Below, one piece after another: positions 25,306-33,125 of a stretch of DNA of 64,000 nucleotides. Location of the stretch: the NCBI GenBank assembly GCA_020638525.1, contig JACKIL010000002.1, forward strand, positions 349,078-413,077. Reading direction: 5' to 3'. This stretch comes from Caulobacterales bacterium. Its GTDB lineage: Bacteria; Pseudomonadota; Alphaproteobacteria; Caulobacterales; Parvularculaceae. A program made the position numbers and the translations under genes. Numbering within the stretch: position 1 is the stretch's first letter; the number at the start of each line of letters is the position of its first letter. The notes beneath the pieces were generated by a model. That model was not told the DNA's origin and did no database searches. It saw nothing but the letters and a program-made list of their open reading frames with translations.

Positions 25306-25687
25306 AATTTGTGGTCGATGCGTTCGAAGGCGAGAGACTTCGACGAAGGCCGTTGAGCATTCTGCCAATTTCTCCCGTCTGCTCCAGTACGGTGTGAAAT
25401 GCTTCTTCCGACGCTAGGCCAATGTCTTTCGCCAATAGCAGGAGCGTCTCAAGCTCAGCAGCAGATCCCCGCGCTATGCTGACGAAGTTTGCGTAATCTC
25501 TCCGCGTACCGCGCGCATTGCCTTCCGCGATATTCGCCGGAATCGAGACCGCAGCACGGACAATCTGAGAAGTCATGCGGAACTCCTCTTTCTTGGGAAA
25601 CTGCTCGGTTAGCTTGTAGACGTCTTTCGCTAACTGCATGGCCAATTGCCAGACCCTTAACTCCTTATGCGATCTGACAACATCCAC
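25301..25687 (-). CDS. Four-helix-bundle (S23/IVP-like, TIGR02436-type) protein
   Basis: The 128-residue all-helical protein has the family marks: HKELRVWQLAMQLAKDVYKLT (helix 1), SQIVRAAVSIPANIAEGNARGTRRDYANFVSIARGS split over helices 2-3 and a final helix GEIGRMLNGLRRSL. Relatives are encoded inside 23S rRNA intervening sequences and, as Avd, in diversity-generating retroelements; most chromosomal copies have no known function. The start is GTG at 25687. It is flanked by inverted heptamer arrays and interrupts the serS-surE junction, and its stop codon comes from array A. No reverse transcriptase is nearby. Confidence 0.88.
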   Translation of the reverse strand: MDVVRSHKELRVWQLAMQLAKDVYKLTEQFPKKEEFRMTSQIVRAAVSIPANIAEGNARGTRRDYANFVSIARGSAAELETLLLLAKDIGLASEEAFHTVLEQTGEIGRMLNGLRRSLSPSNASTTNS

Positions 25688-25697
25688 AAGCGCCCTG

Positions 25698-25727
25698 CCT
25701 AATCCCGAATCCCTAATCCCGAGTCCC
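25698..25727 (-). repeat. GGGAYTM heptamer array B (four units), right arm of an inverted pair
   Basis: On the minus strand the units are GGGACTC, GGGATTA, GGGATTC, GGGATTA, then GG. The serS stop codon (25713-25715) and its last four codons (Gly-Thr-Arg-Asp) lie within this array and the bases next to it. Confidence 0.9.
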
Positions 25728-26993
25728 TATCTTCTCAACGCCGCCCATATAAGGCTTCAGCGCCGCCGGCACGGCGATCGAACCATCCGTATCCTGATAA
25801 TTCTCAAGGATGGCGACGAGCGTTCTGCCCACCGCAAGGCCGGAGCCGTTGAGCGTATTGACGAATTGCGTCTGCTTTTCGCCCTTCGCCTTGAAGCGCG
25901 TTTTCATGCGGCGAGCCTGGAAGTCGCCGCAGTTCGAGCACGACGAAATCTCGCGATAGCGGTTCTGGCCGGGCAGCCAGACTTCGATGTCATAGGTTTT
26001 GCGGGCGGAAAAGCCCATGTCACCCGTGCAAAGGACGATCGTGCGGAACGGCAATTCGAGCCGCTTCAACACTTCCTCTGCGCAGGAGGTCATCCGCTCG
26101 TGTTCTTCGTCGGACTTGTCCGGCGCCGTGATCGAGACGAGCTCGACCTTGGAGAACTGGTGCATGCGGATCATGCCGCGCGTGTCCTTGCCAGCGGCGC
26201 CCGCTTCCGAACGGAAGCACGGCGTCCAGGCGGTCAGGCGCAAGGGCAGCTCGTCCGCATCGAGAATTTGCTCGCGCACGGTGTTCGTCAGCGGCACTTC
26301 CGCCGTCGGGATGAGCCAGTGCTCGGCCGTCGTGCGGAAAAGGTCTTCCGCGAATTTCGGAAGCTGGCTCGTGCCGTAAAGCGCGTGATCCTTCACGAGC
26401 AGCGGCGGCGCGCATTCGGTGTAACCGAACTCGCCCGTGTGAAGGTCGAGCATGAAATTCGCAATCGCACGCTCAAGGCGGGCGAGCTGGCCCTTGAGGA
26501 GCACGAAGCGCGCGCCGGACATCGCCGCCGCGGTTTCGAAATCCATGAGACCGAGCGCCTCGCCGAGATCGAAATGCTCTTTCGCGGCGTTGAGGCGCTT
26601 CGGCTCGCCCCATTTGCGAAGCTCGACATTGTCGTCTTCGGAGGCGCCTTGCGGCACGTCCTTCGCCGGCAGGTTCGGGAGCGTTTCGAGGATCGATGTG
26701 ATCTGGTCGCCGAAACGCTTCTGCTCTTCCTCGGCGACGGGCATCTGCGCCTTGATCTCGTCGACTTCGGCCATCAGCTTCTTGAAAGTCGCCTCGTCGC
26801 CCTTGGCCTTCGCCGCGCCGATCTCTTTTGAGAGCGCGTTGCGCCGAGCCTGCAACTCGTTGAGCGCATGGGTGAATTTGCGCGCCTCTTCATCGAGGGC
26901 GAGGATTTCCCCGGCGCGGGGGGCCATGCCCCGGCGCGCGAGCCCGGCGTCGAAAGCGTCCGGATTGTCTCTGATGTCTTTCAGGTCATGCAT
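25713..26993 (-). CDS. serS: Seryl-tRNA synthetase
   Basis: SerRS charges tRNA-Ser with serine. The 426-residue class II enzyme starts MHDLKDIRDNPDAF and has the N-terminal coiled-coil tRNA arm (about 30-100). Motif 2 is LTAWTPCFRSEAGAAGKDTRGMIRMHQF (shown split by family: CFRSEAG and RMHQF). Motif 3 is NGSGLAVGRTLVAILENYQ. Length is normal. The last four residues (GTRD) and the stop are read from heptamer array B, so the natural C-terminal codons were probably replaced. About 208 bp upstream separates it from a PhnA-like gene. Confidence 0.97.
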   Translation of the reverse strand: MHDLKDIRDNPDAFDAGLARRGMAPRAGEILALDEEARKFTHALNELQARRNALSKEIGAAKAKGDEATFKKLMAEVDEIKAQMPVAEEEQKRFGDQITSILETLPNLPAKDVPQGASEDDNVELRKWGEPKRLNAAKEHFDLGEALGLMDFETAAAMSGARFVLLKGQLARLERAIANFMLDLHTGEFGYTECAPPLLVKDHALYGTSQLPKFAEDLFRTTAEHWLIPTAEVPLTNTVREQILDADELPLRLTAWTPCFRSEAGAAGKDTRGMIRMHQFSKVELVSITAPDKSDEEHERMTSCAEEVLKRLELPFRTIVLCTGDMGFSARKTYDIEVWLPGQNRYREISSCSNCGDFQARRMKTRFKAKGEKQTQFVNTLNGSGLAVGRTLVAILENYQDTDGSIAVPAALKPYMGGVEKIGTRD

Positions 26994-27122
26994 AATGGCC
27001 GCGAGCTATAATTGGGATCGCCGCCTGAGGGAACAGGCGATAAGGCGCATCATACGGCCATTTCGGAAGTGTCGGATAAGTCGGCCTTATTTCGCTTTTG
27101 AAGCGAAGCGTCGGCGGCTCGC

Positions 27123-27160
27123 CATTCCTCCCCTCTCCCGCCAGTGGGAGGGGGATCTGG
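27123..27160. repeat. REP-like palindrome, CCCCTCTCCCGCC type
   Basis: The arms CCTCCCCTCTCCCGCC and GTGGGAGGGGGATC form an imperfect hairpin between serS and the PhnA-like gene. A related element, CCCTCTCCCGCGGGCGGGAGAGGG, lies at about 34725-34750. These are typical dispersed intergenic palindromes of proteobacterial genomes. Confidence 0.6.
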
Positions 27161-27201
27161 GCAGAGCTATTTGGACGCGCCCGCCTGACAATGCGCGCTC
27201 G

Positions 27202-27426
27202 TTACGCCTTCTTGACGAACTCGGTGCGCAGGACGAGGCCCTTCACCTTGGGCGCGTTGCACTCAATCTCGGCCGGGTCGTCCGTCAGGCGGATGTTCTT
27301 GATGAGATCGCCGCGCTTCAGGGTGACGCCGCCTGAGCCCTTCACCTTGAGGTCTTTGACCAGCGTGACGTTGTCGCCGTCCGCCAGAACATTGCCGTTT
27401 GCATCTCGTGTCGGTTTGTCTGTCAT
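27202..27426 (-). CDS. PhnA/YjdM-like protein, C-terminal domain only
   Basis: The 74-residue protein has VLADGDNVTLVKDLKVKG, LKRGDLIKNIRLTDDPAEIEC and GLVLRTEFVKK, matching the C-terminal domain of YjdM/PhnA. The N-terminal zinc ribbon of the about 110-residue E. coli protein is missing, as in many alphaproteobacterial members. Despite the old name there is no good evidence for phosphonate use. It lies between tatC (51 bp upstream) and serS. Confidence 0.85.
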   Translation of the reverse strand: MTDKPTRDANGNVLADGDNVTLVKDLKVKGSGGVTLKRGDLIKNIRLTDDPAEIECNAPKVKGLVLRTEFVKKA

Positions 27427-27477
27427 GCAACCGCCCTTAGAGCCGTTACGCGCCGCCGTCTACCGCGCGCCCCCGCG

Positions 27478-28332
27478 TCAGGCGGTCGCTTCTTCTTCCG
27501 CCGCGGCGCGGGCGGCGGCGACTTTCTTCTGGGCGATGCGCACCGAGATCACCGAAACCTCGTAGAGCGCGAGGATGCAGGCGCCGAGAAGGATCTGGCT
27601 GAACGGGTCCGGCGGGGTGAGGAACGCCGCCGCGATGAAGATGATAACCACCGCGATCTTGCGGTTCTTGGTCAGAAACTCCGACGTGATGAGGCCTGCG
27701 CGCGCCAGAAGCGTCAGGAACACCGGAAGCTGGAAGGCGAAACCGAAAGCGAGGATGAGCGTCGTCGTGAGCGAGAGATAATCGCCGACGCGCGTCAGCA
27801 GCTCATAGTCCGCCGGGGCGTCGCCGCCCGCCTGCGCCTCGAATCCCACCGCAAAGCGCATGATGAACGGCATCATCACGAAGTAGACGAGGCTCGCGCC
27901 CAGCGAAAAGAGAACGGGCATCGCGATCATGAACGGAAGCGCGGCGCGCTTCTCGCGCTTGTAGAGGCCCGGCGCGACGAATTTGTAAATCTCATAGGCG
28001 ATGATGGGCGAGGAAATGATGATCCCCGCAAACACCGCAAGGCGCACCTGCGTGAAGAAGAATTCGAGCGGCGCGAAATAGAGCTTCGGATCGCCCCCCT
28101 CCGCCGTCTTCCCGACCGCCATGACGAACGGAATGATGAGCACGTTGAATATCTGCTTTGAGAAGAAGAAGCAGACGACGAAAGCGATCGCAAACGCGGC
28201 GAGCGAAACGATGAGGCGCGAGCGCAGCTCCGTCAGATGGTCGAGCAGCGGCGCGGCGGAAGCTTCAATCTCCGCTTCGTCTTCATCGTGATGCGCCTGA
28301 AGCGCGTTTTTCGGCTTATCTGGCGAGTTCAT
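27478..28332 (-). CDS. tatC: Sec-independent protein translocase TatC
   Basis: TatC is the twin-arginine signal receptor in the inner membrane. The 284-residue protein has six predicted helices and the conserved LLDHLTELRSRL start of helix 1, FAPLEFFFTQVRLAVFAG, FVAPGLYKREKR and PPDPFSQILL near the end. The N-terminal 25 residues are a charged, His/Asp/Glu-rich extension. Its start overlaps the tatB stop by 4 bp (ATGA), indicating translational coupling. Confidence 0.97.
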   Translation of the reverse strand: MNSPDKPKNALQAHHDEDEAEIEASAAPLLDHLTELRSRLIVSLAAFAIAFVVCFFFSKQIFNVLIIPFVMAVGKTAEGGDPKLYFAPLEFFFTQVRLAVFAGIIISSPIIAYEIYKFVAPGLYKREKRAALPFMIAMPVLFSLGASLVYFVMMPFIMRFAVGFEAQAGGDAPADYELLTRVGDYLSLTTTLILAFGFAFQLPVFLTLLARAGLITSEFLTKNRKIAVVIIFIAAAFLTPPDPFSQILLGACILALYEVSVISVRIAQKKVAAARAAAEEEATA

Positions 28333-28751
28333 TCAGCCCGCTCCGGGCTCGGCGCAGGCTTGGCGTCCGACGCTTCGGGCGCCGCTTCCGGCTCTGGCGT
28401 CGTCTCGCCAGCATTCGCCCCGGCTTTCGACATCGCGTCGCGCATCTCGTTCGACTCTTCGCGCACCATCTTCTCGACCGGCTTCACGGCGTCTTCGATG
28501 GAGCGCTTGGCGTCGACGACGGGGTTGTTGCGCTTCAGGGATTCGATCTCCTGGCGCATTTCTTCCATGTCGGCCTCGCGCGCCATCTGGTCGAAGGCGG
28601 CGCGGAATTCGCCCGCCATCTTCCGCGCCTGCCCGGCCATGCGGCCCGCCATGCGCATCAGCTTCGGCAGGTCGCGCGGGCCCACGACGACGAGCGCGAT
28701 GATCGCGACGACGACGAGCTCGAAGAAACCGAATTGAGGAAGAAGGCTCAT
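28329..28751 (-). CDS. tatB: Twin-arginine translocase subunit TatB
   Basis: The 140-residue protein begins LLPQFGFFELVVVAIIALVVVGPRDLPKLMR, the short TatB membrane helix with the GP hinge, split here from the amphipathic helix MAGRMAGQARKMAGEFRAAF. A charged, Pro/Ala/Glu-rich tail follows. TatB works with TatC in signal-peptide recognition. It overlaps tatC and is separated from tatA by about 96 bp that hold an inverted pair of heptamer arrays; tatA and tatB are normally adjacent. Confidence 0.95.
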   Translation of the reverse strand: MSLLPQFGFFELVVVAIIALVVVGPRDLPKLMRMAGRMAGQARKMAGEFRAAFDQMAREADMEEMRQEIESLKRNNPVVDAKRSIEDAVKPVEKMVREESNEMRDAMSKAGANAGETTPEPEAAPEASDAKPAPSPERAE

Positions 28752-28764
28752 AACGCTGCGCGTT

Positions 28765-28792
28765 GGGATCAGGGATTAGGGATCAGGGATTA
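28765..28792 (+). repeat. GGGAYTM heptamer array C (four units)
   Basis: The units are GGGATCA, GGGATTA, GGGATCA, GGGATTA. It is the inverted partner of array D with only 19 bp between them, so the pair would fold as a long hairpin in the tatA-tatB transcript. Confidence 0.88.
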
Positions 28793-28811
28793 GCGGCGCC
28801 TCTTTGGAACC

Positions 28812-28846
28812 GAATCCCTAGTCCCGTGTCCCGAGTCCCTAGCCCC
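28812..28846 (-). repeat. GGGAYTM heptamer array D (five units)
   Basis: On the minus strand the units are GGGGCTA, GGGACTC, GGGACAC, GGGACTA, GGGATTC. It ends 1 bp beyond the tatA stop codon. Confidence 0.85.
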
Positions 28847-28847
28847 T

Positions 28848-29072
28848 TTAGTTGCTGGCGTCCTTCGCCGCCGTATTGTCCTTGACGGGCGTCACGTCCA
28901 TCGCCGCGTCGGCCTTGTCTTCAAGCTTCTTATCGTCGTCCTGAAGACCTTTGCGGAACGCTTTGATGCCCTTGGCGAAATCGCCCATCATGGACGAAAT
29001 CTTGCCGCCGCCTCCAAAGAGGAGGAGCGCAAGAACGAGAATGATCAGGATCTGCTGCCAACCGACGGCCAT
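28848..29072 (-). CDS. tatA: Twin-arginine translocase subunit TatA
   Basis: The 74-residue protein begins MAVGWQQILIILVLALLLFGG, the TatA transmembrane helix ending in FGGGGKISSMMGDFAKGIKAFRKGL (hinge and amphipathic helix), then a short acidic tail. TatA forms the protein-conducting oligomer. The ATG at 29072 has AGAGG at about 8 bp and is preferred over an in-frame codon 99 bp upstream, which would add a basic stretch before the membrane helix. Confidence 0.95.
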   Translation of the reverse strand: MAVGWQQILIILVLALLLFGGGGKISSMMGDFAKGIKAFRKGLQDDDKKLEDKADAAMDVTPVKDNTAAKDASN

Positions 29073-29194
29073 TTCGCGCCTCTTTAATCGAACTCGATCA
29101 AGGGAAACCCCCAGTGCGAGGGAAACCCCGCAAGCGGAGGCCGTTCTAGCCCCGCGCTGCTTTTGTTGCAAATAAGCATGCGCGAGGCGTCGCG

Positions 29195-30076
29195 CTACTC
29201 CCCGCTCGCCTCTTCCGCCGGCGCGTCGAGGAAGTCCTGCGTGAATTCGGGCCCTTCGTCGTCGCCGTCATCCATATCCTCGTCTTCCGAGGCGTCGGTC
29301 GGCAGCGGCACGGAGAAGCCCGGCGGCAGGCGCGCATCGAGAAGGCCTGCGGCCTTGAGGTCCGCCATGCCGGGAAGGTCGGCGACGCTGTCGAGCCCGA
29401 AATGCTCAAGGAAGACCTGCGTCGTGCCATAGAGCACCGGGCGGCCCGGCGCATCGCGCCGGCGGCCTCGCAGCCGCACCCAGCCGATTTCGAGAAGCTG
29501 GTCGAGCGAGCCTTTCGACACCTGAACGCCGCGAACGTCTTCAATGTCGGCGCGTGTGCAGGGCTGGTGATAGGCGATGATCGCGAGCGTTTCGAGCGCG
29601 GCGCGCGAAAGCTTTCTCGGCTCGACGCGCTCCGTTTCGAGGATATGCGCGAGGTCAGGCGCCGTCGTGAACCGCCATTTATTGGCGACGCAGGAGAGCA
29701 TCACGCCGGCGCCCGCATATTTCTCTTTCAGGCTCTCAAGCGCGCCGCTCACATCGGCGCCTTGCGGAAGACGCGCGGCGATCGCGGAAATATCGAGCGG
29801 TTCGACAGCCGCGAAGAGCAGCGCCTCGACCATACGCGCATGTTCCGCGGCCTCTTCCGGCGTCCATTCGCGCACGACCTGCTGCGCTTCAGCGGGCTTT
29901 TCCTCCGTGGGCGCTGCTTCTTCGGCCGCTTTCACGGTGTCCTCGGCCTCATCGGCCCCATTGTTTTCTTCGGTCATATCCATGGTCGCATGAAGTTCCT
30001 CGGCGAGCGCCTCCTGCGACGCGCGCGCATCGAGGCCCTGGAAGTTGCGGCCGGCGTCGGCGTCAAGGTCGGTCAT
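29195..30076 (-). CDS. scpB: Segregation and condensation protein B
   Basis: ScpB is the kite subunit of the SMC-ScpAB condensin. The winged-helix core starts at HARMVEALLFAAVEPLDISAIAARLP (about residue 79; shown as family start) and includes LSRAALETLAIIAYHQPCTRADIEDVRGV and GRPVLYGTT. The 78 residues before it are acidic and low complexity, as is the C-terminus (DEDMDDGDDEGPEF). The start overlaps the scpA stop by 4 bp. A shorter start at MDMTEEN is possible. Confidence 0.94.
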   Translation of the reverse strand: MTDLDADAGRNFQGLDARASQEALAEELHATMDMTEENNGADEAEDTVKAAEEAAPTEEKPAEAQQVVREWTPEEAAEHARMVEALLFAAVEPLDISAIAARLPQGADVSGALESLKEKYAGAGVMLSCVANKWRFTTAPDLAHILETERVEPRKLSRAALETLAIIAYHQPCTRADIEDVRGVQVSKGSLDQLLEIGWVRLRGRRRDAPGRPVLYGTTQVFLEHFGLDSVADLPGMADLKAAGLLDARLPPGFSVPLPTDASEDEDMDDGDDEGPEFTQDFLDAPAEEASGE

Positions 30077-31017
30077 TCGGCTTCTCTCTTTTCGCCTTCG
30101 GCGTTGCGGCTCTTCACATAGATCGGCGCGAAGGGCGCCATCTGGCGGATCTCGAGCTTACCCGCTTTCGCGAATTCAAGCGTCGCGTTGAAGGCGCTCG
30201 CAATCACGGACTGCTCGGGCGCATCGATGTCCCGCGCCTGCATAAGACTCCTGAAATCGATCCAGTCCGGAATGGCGCCAAGAATACGCTCAAGGCGCTG
30301 GCGCGCCTCTTCGATCGAGAAAACCTTGGGCTGCTCGATCTTGTAGACGCGGTCCACCGCCGCGACGCGCTGGCGCGTATAGGCGTGAAGAAGATCGTAA
30401 AGGCTCGCCTGCCAGCTCGCCGTGCGCTTGACGCGCACGCCTTCCGGCATGCCGCGAGGGAACACGTTGATGCCGAGCTGCGGCAGGTCGAGAAGGCTCT
30501 CGGCAGACTTGCGCATCGCTTCGAGCCGCTGGAGCTGGAAGGCGAGACGCGCGGCCATTTCGTCCGCGGTCGGCTCTTCGCCCGCCTCTTCCTGAACGGG
30601 AAGCAGGAGCTTCGATTTGAGATAAGCGAGCCACGACGCCATCACGAGATAGTCGGCGGCGAGCTCCAGATTGCGCGCCTTGGCGGCCTCGACGAACGCG
30701 AGATATTGCTCGACGAGCGCAAGCATGGAGATCTTCCGAAGGTCGACCTTCTGCGTGCGCGCCAGCTCAAGAAGAACGTCGAGCGGGCCTTCATAGCCGT
30801 CAATGTCGATGACGAGCTGCTCGATCTGCTCATCGCCTTCCGGCGCCGAGCGCACGGGCGCGTCGAAATCATCGCCGCCGTCGCCGTTCGAAGATGCTTC
30901 GGTTTCAGAAGATTCCGGCGCGTCGGAATCCGACGCGCTGTCGGCGGCGCCCGTTTCGGGCGCGCCATTACCGGTCGCATCGGCCGCGGCCTCGATGAGC
31001 GCTACGCTTTCCGTCAT
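30073..31017 (-). CDS. scpA: Segregation and condensation protein A
   Basis: ScpA is the kleisin that bridges SMC heads with ScpB. The 314-residue protein has an acidic low-complexity N-terminus (residues 1-65) and then LVIDIDGYEGPLDVLLELARTQKVDL, the conserved kleisin start (about 68-93). LELAADYLVMASWLAYLKSKLLLP follows, and the C-terminal winged helix ends near FAPIYVK. The bases directly before the ATG are CCTCCT, the opposite of a ribosome site, so initiation may be leaderless or the start may differ. Confidence 0.94.
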   Translation of the reverse strand: MTESVALIEAAADATGNGAPETGAADSASDSDAPESSETEASSNGDGGDDFDAPVRSAPEGDEQIEQLVIDIDGYEGPLDVLLELARTQKVDLRKISMLALVEQYLAFVEAAKARNLELAADYLVMASWLAYLKSKLLLPVQEEAGEEPTADEMAARLAFQLQRLEAMRKSAESLLDLPQLGINVFPRGMPEGVRVKRTASWQASLYDLLHAYTRQRVAAVDRVYKIEQPKVFSIEEARQRLERILGAIPDWIDFRSLMQARDIDAPEQSVIASAFNATLEFAKAGKLEIRQMAPFAPIYVKSRNAEGEKREAE

Positions 31018-31103
31018 AGGAGGTTAATTTAGGAGCGATTCTGGGGACCGCCTACCGATTTCACGCCGCGCCGCAGGATACGGGGAAAAATCGCCGCAAA
31101 TAC

Positions 31104-32120
31104 TTAGGCGAGCGCCGGTTTAATGAGCGCCGCGAGCCGCTCGTAACCAGCTTCGAGTTCGCCGGAGGCCGCGGGCTTGAGACGCGCGAGCGCCGCACTC
31201 GCGCGCTCCGCGCTCTTGCTGGCGAGCGGCTTTGCGCTTTTCGCGGCGGCGATTTTGTCTTCGAGCGAATAATTGCAGCACAGAGCAATGTCGCAGCCTG
31301 CATCGAGCGCCGCGCCGGCCCGCGCGCCCAAAGGCCCGCCGAGCGCTTTCATCTTGAGATCGTCGCTTATGAGGAGCCCGTCAAAGCCAATCTCGCCGCG
31401 GATGACCTCTTCGATGACGATCGGCGAAAGCGTCGCCGGACGATCCGGGTCGTAAGCCTCGTAGACGATGTGCGCGCTCATCCCCATCGGGGAATCTTTC
31501 AGCGCCTTGAACGGAACGAAGTCGACGTCGCGCAGGTCTTTTTTCGAAGCGATGACGCGCGGCAATTCAAGATGACTGTCAGCGAGCGCGCGGCCATGAC
31601 CGGGCATGTGCTTGATGACAGGCAGCGCGCCGCCTTCCATCAGCCCTTCCATCACTTCGCGGCCAAGAACGGCGATCTGGTCGGCATGCGTTGCGATCGC
31701 GCGGTCGCCGACAATGTCGCTCGCATCGGGTTGCGGCACGTCGAGCATCGGCACGCAATCGACATTGACGCCGAGGCTTGAGACCATCCGCCCAAGGAGG
31801 AACGCGTTGAGCCGCGCGGCCTCCCTCGCCTTTTTCGGATCGAGCTTCCAGAGCGCGCCGAAGACCGCCATCGGCTTGTGCGCGGGAAACACCGGCGGCT
31901 TCAGCCGCGCGACGCGCCCGCCCTCCTGATCGATCAGGATCGGCGCATCGGCGCGCCCGACGCAGTCGCGCAGTTCATCGCAATGCGCGCGAAGCGCGTC
32001 GGCGCTTTCGCAATGGCGGGCGAAGACAATGAAACCCCAAGGGTCCGCATCGCGGAAAAAGGCGCGCTCGTCAGCTGACAGGCGCGCCCCTTCGCAATCG
32101 TAAATCGCCGCACTCGGCAT
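31104..32120 (-). CDS. nagZ: Beta-N-acetylhexosaminidase NagZ
   Basis: NagZ removes GlcNAc from anhydro-muropeptides during peptidoglycan recycling in the cytoplasm. This 338-residue GH3 enzyme has the family signature VIKHMPGHGRALADSHLELP, whose His and Asp form the catalytic dyad region, and LLISDDLKMKAL with the nucleophile Asp. Motif IDQEGGRVARL lies near residue 63. Only 3 bp separate its start from the SPOR-protein stop, so they are co-transcribed. Confidence 0.95.
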   Translation of the reverse strand: MPSAAIYDCEGARLSADERAFFRDADPWGFIVFARHCESADALRAHCDELRDCVGRADAPILIDQEGGRVARLKPPVFPAHKPMAVFGALWKLDPKKAREAARLNAFLLGRMVSSLGVNVDCVPMLDVPQPDASDIVGDRAIATHADQIAVLGREVMEGLMEGGALPVIKHMPGHGRALADSHLELPRVIASKKDLRDVDFVPFKALKDSPMGMSAHIVYEAYDPDRPATLSPIVIEEVIRGEIGFDGLLISDDLKMKALGGPLGARAGAALDAGCDIALCCNYSLEDKIAAAKSAKPLASKSAERASAALARLKPAASGELEAGYERLAALIKPALA

Positions 32121-32123
32121 CGA

Positions 32124-32960
32124 CTACTTCGCTTTGACGAGGCAGTCCTGTCCGCGCGACTTCAGGCCTTCGCAATAGGTCTTGGCGTCGTCGGAGGACG
32201 AGAACGGACCGACGCGCAGGCGGTGATAGACGCCCTTGTCGCCAAGGTCGGCGACTTCAATGTCGGGCGACTTGCCGGAGAGGTAATCTCCAAGCTTGCC
32301 TTGCATGCGCTTCCACATGCCCATCGCTTCCTCGTTCGACCGGAACGCGCCGACCTGAACGACATGCGTGCCGCCGGTGACGGTCGGCGTCGCCGCAGGC
32401 GTGCTCGTCGACGGCGCGGTCGCGGCGGGCTTCGGCGCGGTTTCCACCGGCTTCGGCGCAACGGTCGAGGGCTTGGGCGCGATCGCAGCTTCTTCGCGCG
32501 CGGCGTCCGCGGCGGCGAGGCTTGCAATGCGGTCCGCAACGGCGTCGTCGACGACCTCAGGCTTGTCCGCGCCCACGATCGCGGCGATCGGATCGTCCGA
32601 CGTGCGCGTCACCGGCTCTTCCGGACCTTCGGCGAGCACTTCGACCTTGTCGTCGCCCGTCTTGTCGAACTGATCGTAGACCGGGCGTTCTTCTTCGACT
32701 TTCGTCGCGTCGGCGATCTTGTTCTCGATCTTCAGCGGCTCTGGATCGGCGACCACCGTCGGCACATTGCCATTGGCGACTCCGGTCTTGATGCCCTGCT
32801 GATAGGCGATCCAGACAATGGATGCGAACGCGCCGAGCATGACGACGCCCATGAGAAGAACGACAAGACCGGATAGACCGCGATCCTCGCCGTCCTCCTC
32901 GTCTTCATACTCGTCATATTCTTCGTATTCTTCTTCGAACGTTTCGCTTTGGGCGTTCAT
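32124..32960 (-). CDS. SPOR-domain inner-membrane protein
   Basis: The 278-residue protein has an acidic cytoplasmic N-terminus (residues 1-28, nearly all Glu/Asp/Tyr), one transmembrane helix (LSGLVVLLMGVVMLGAFASIVWI) and a long Pro/Ala/Thr/Lys linker with repeated APKP units. It ends in a SPOR domain (THVVQVGAFRSNEEAMGMW to the end). It resembles FtsN-type bitopic SPOR proteins, but the short core motif of FtsN is not obvious. Position before nagZ is conserved in alphaproteobacteria. It likely binds septal peptidoglycan. Confidence 0.9.
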   Translation of the reverse strand: MNAQSETFEEEYEEYDEYEDEEDGEDRGLSGLVVLLMGVVMLGAFASIVWIAYQQGIKTGVANGNVPTVVADPEPLKIENKIADATKVEEERPVYDQFDKTGDDKVEVLAEGPEEPVTRTSDDPIAAIVGADKPEVVDDAVADRIASLAAADAAREEAAIAPKPSTVAPKPVETAPKPAATAPSTSTPAATPTVTGGTHVVQVGAFRSNEEAMGMWKRMQGKLGDYLSGKSPDIEVADLGDKGVYHRLRVGPFSSSDDAKTYCEGLKSRGQDCLVKAK

Positions 32961-33125
32961 CCCAGTCTCCTCTCCGGCGGGTCCGCCTCTCCCCGAGGCG
33001 CGGGCGCCGTGTTGGCGGCATCAAATCGCGAATCGCGTGTGTGACAGGATCATAGCACCACGCTGACACGAAAGAGAATGCCGCACCGCCAAACCGGCTT
33101 GCTACCAAAATGCGGGCGCGGGCTC

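Noticed and set aside
25276..25727. Heptamer arrays as a CRISPR array
   Set aside because: Units are 7 bp, contiguous, without spacers, and no cas gene is present.
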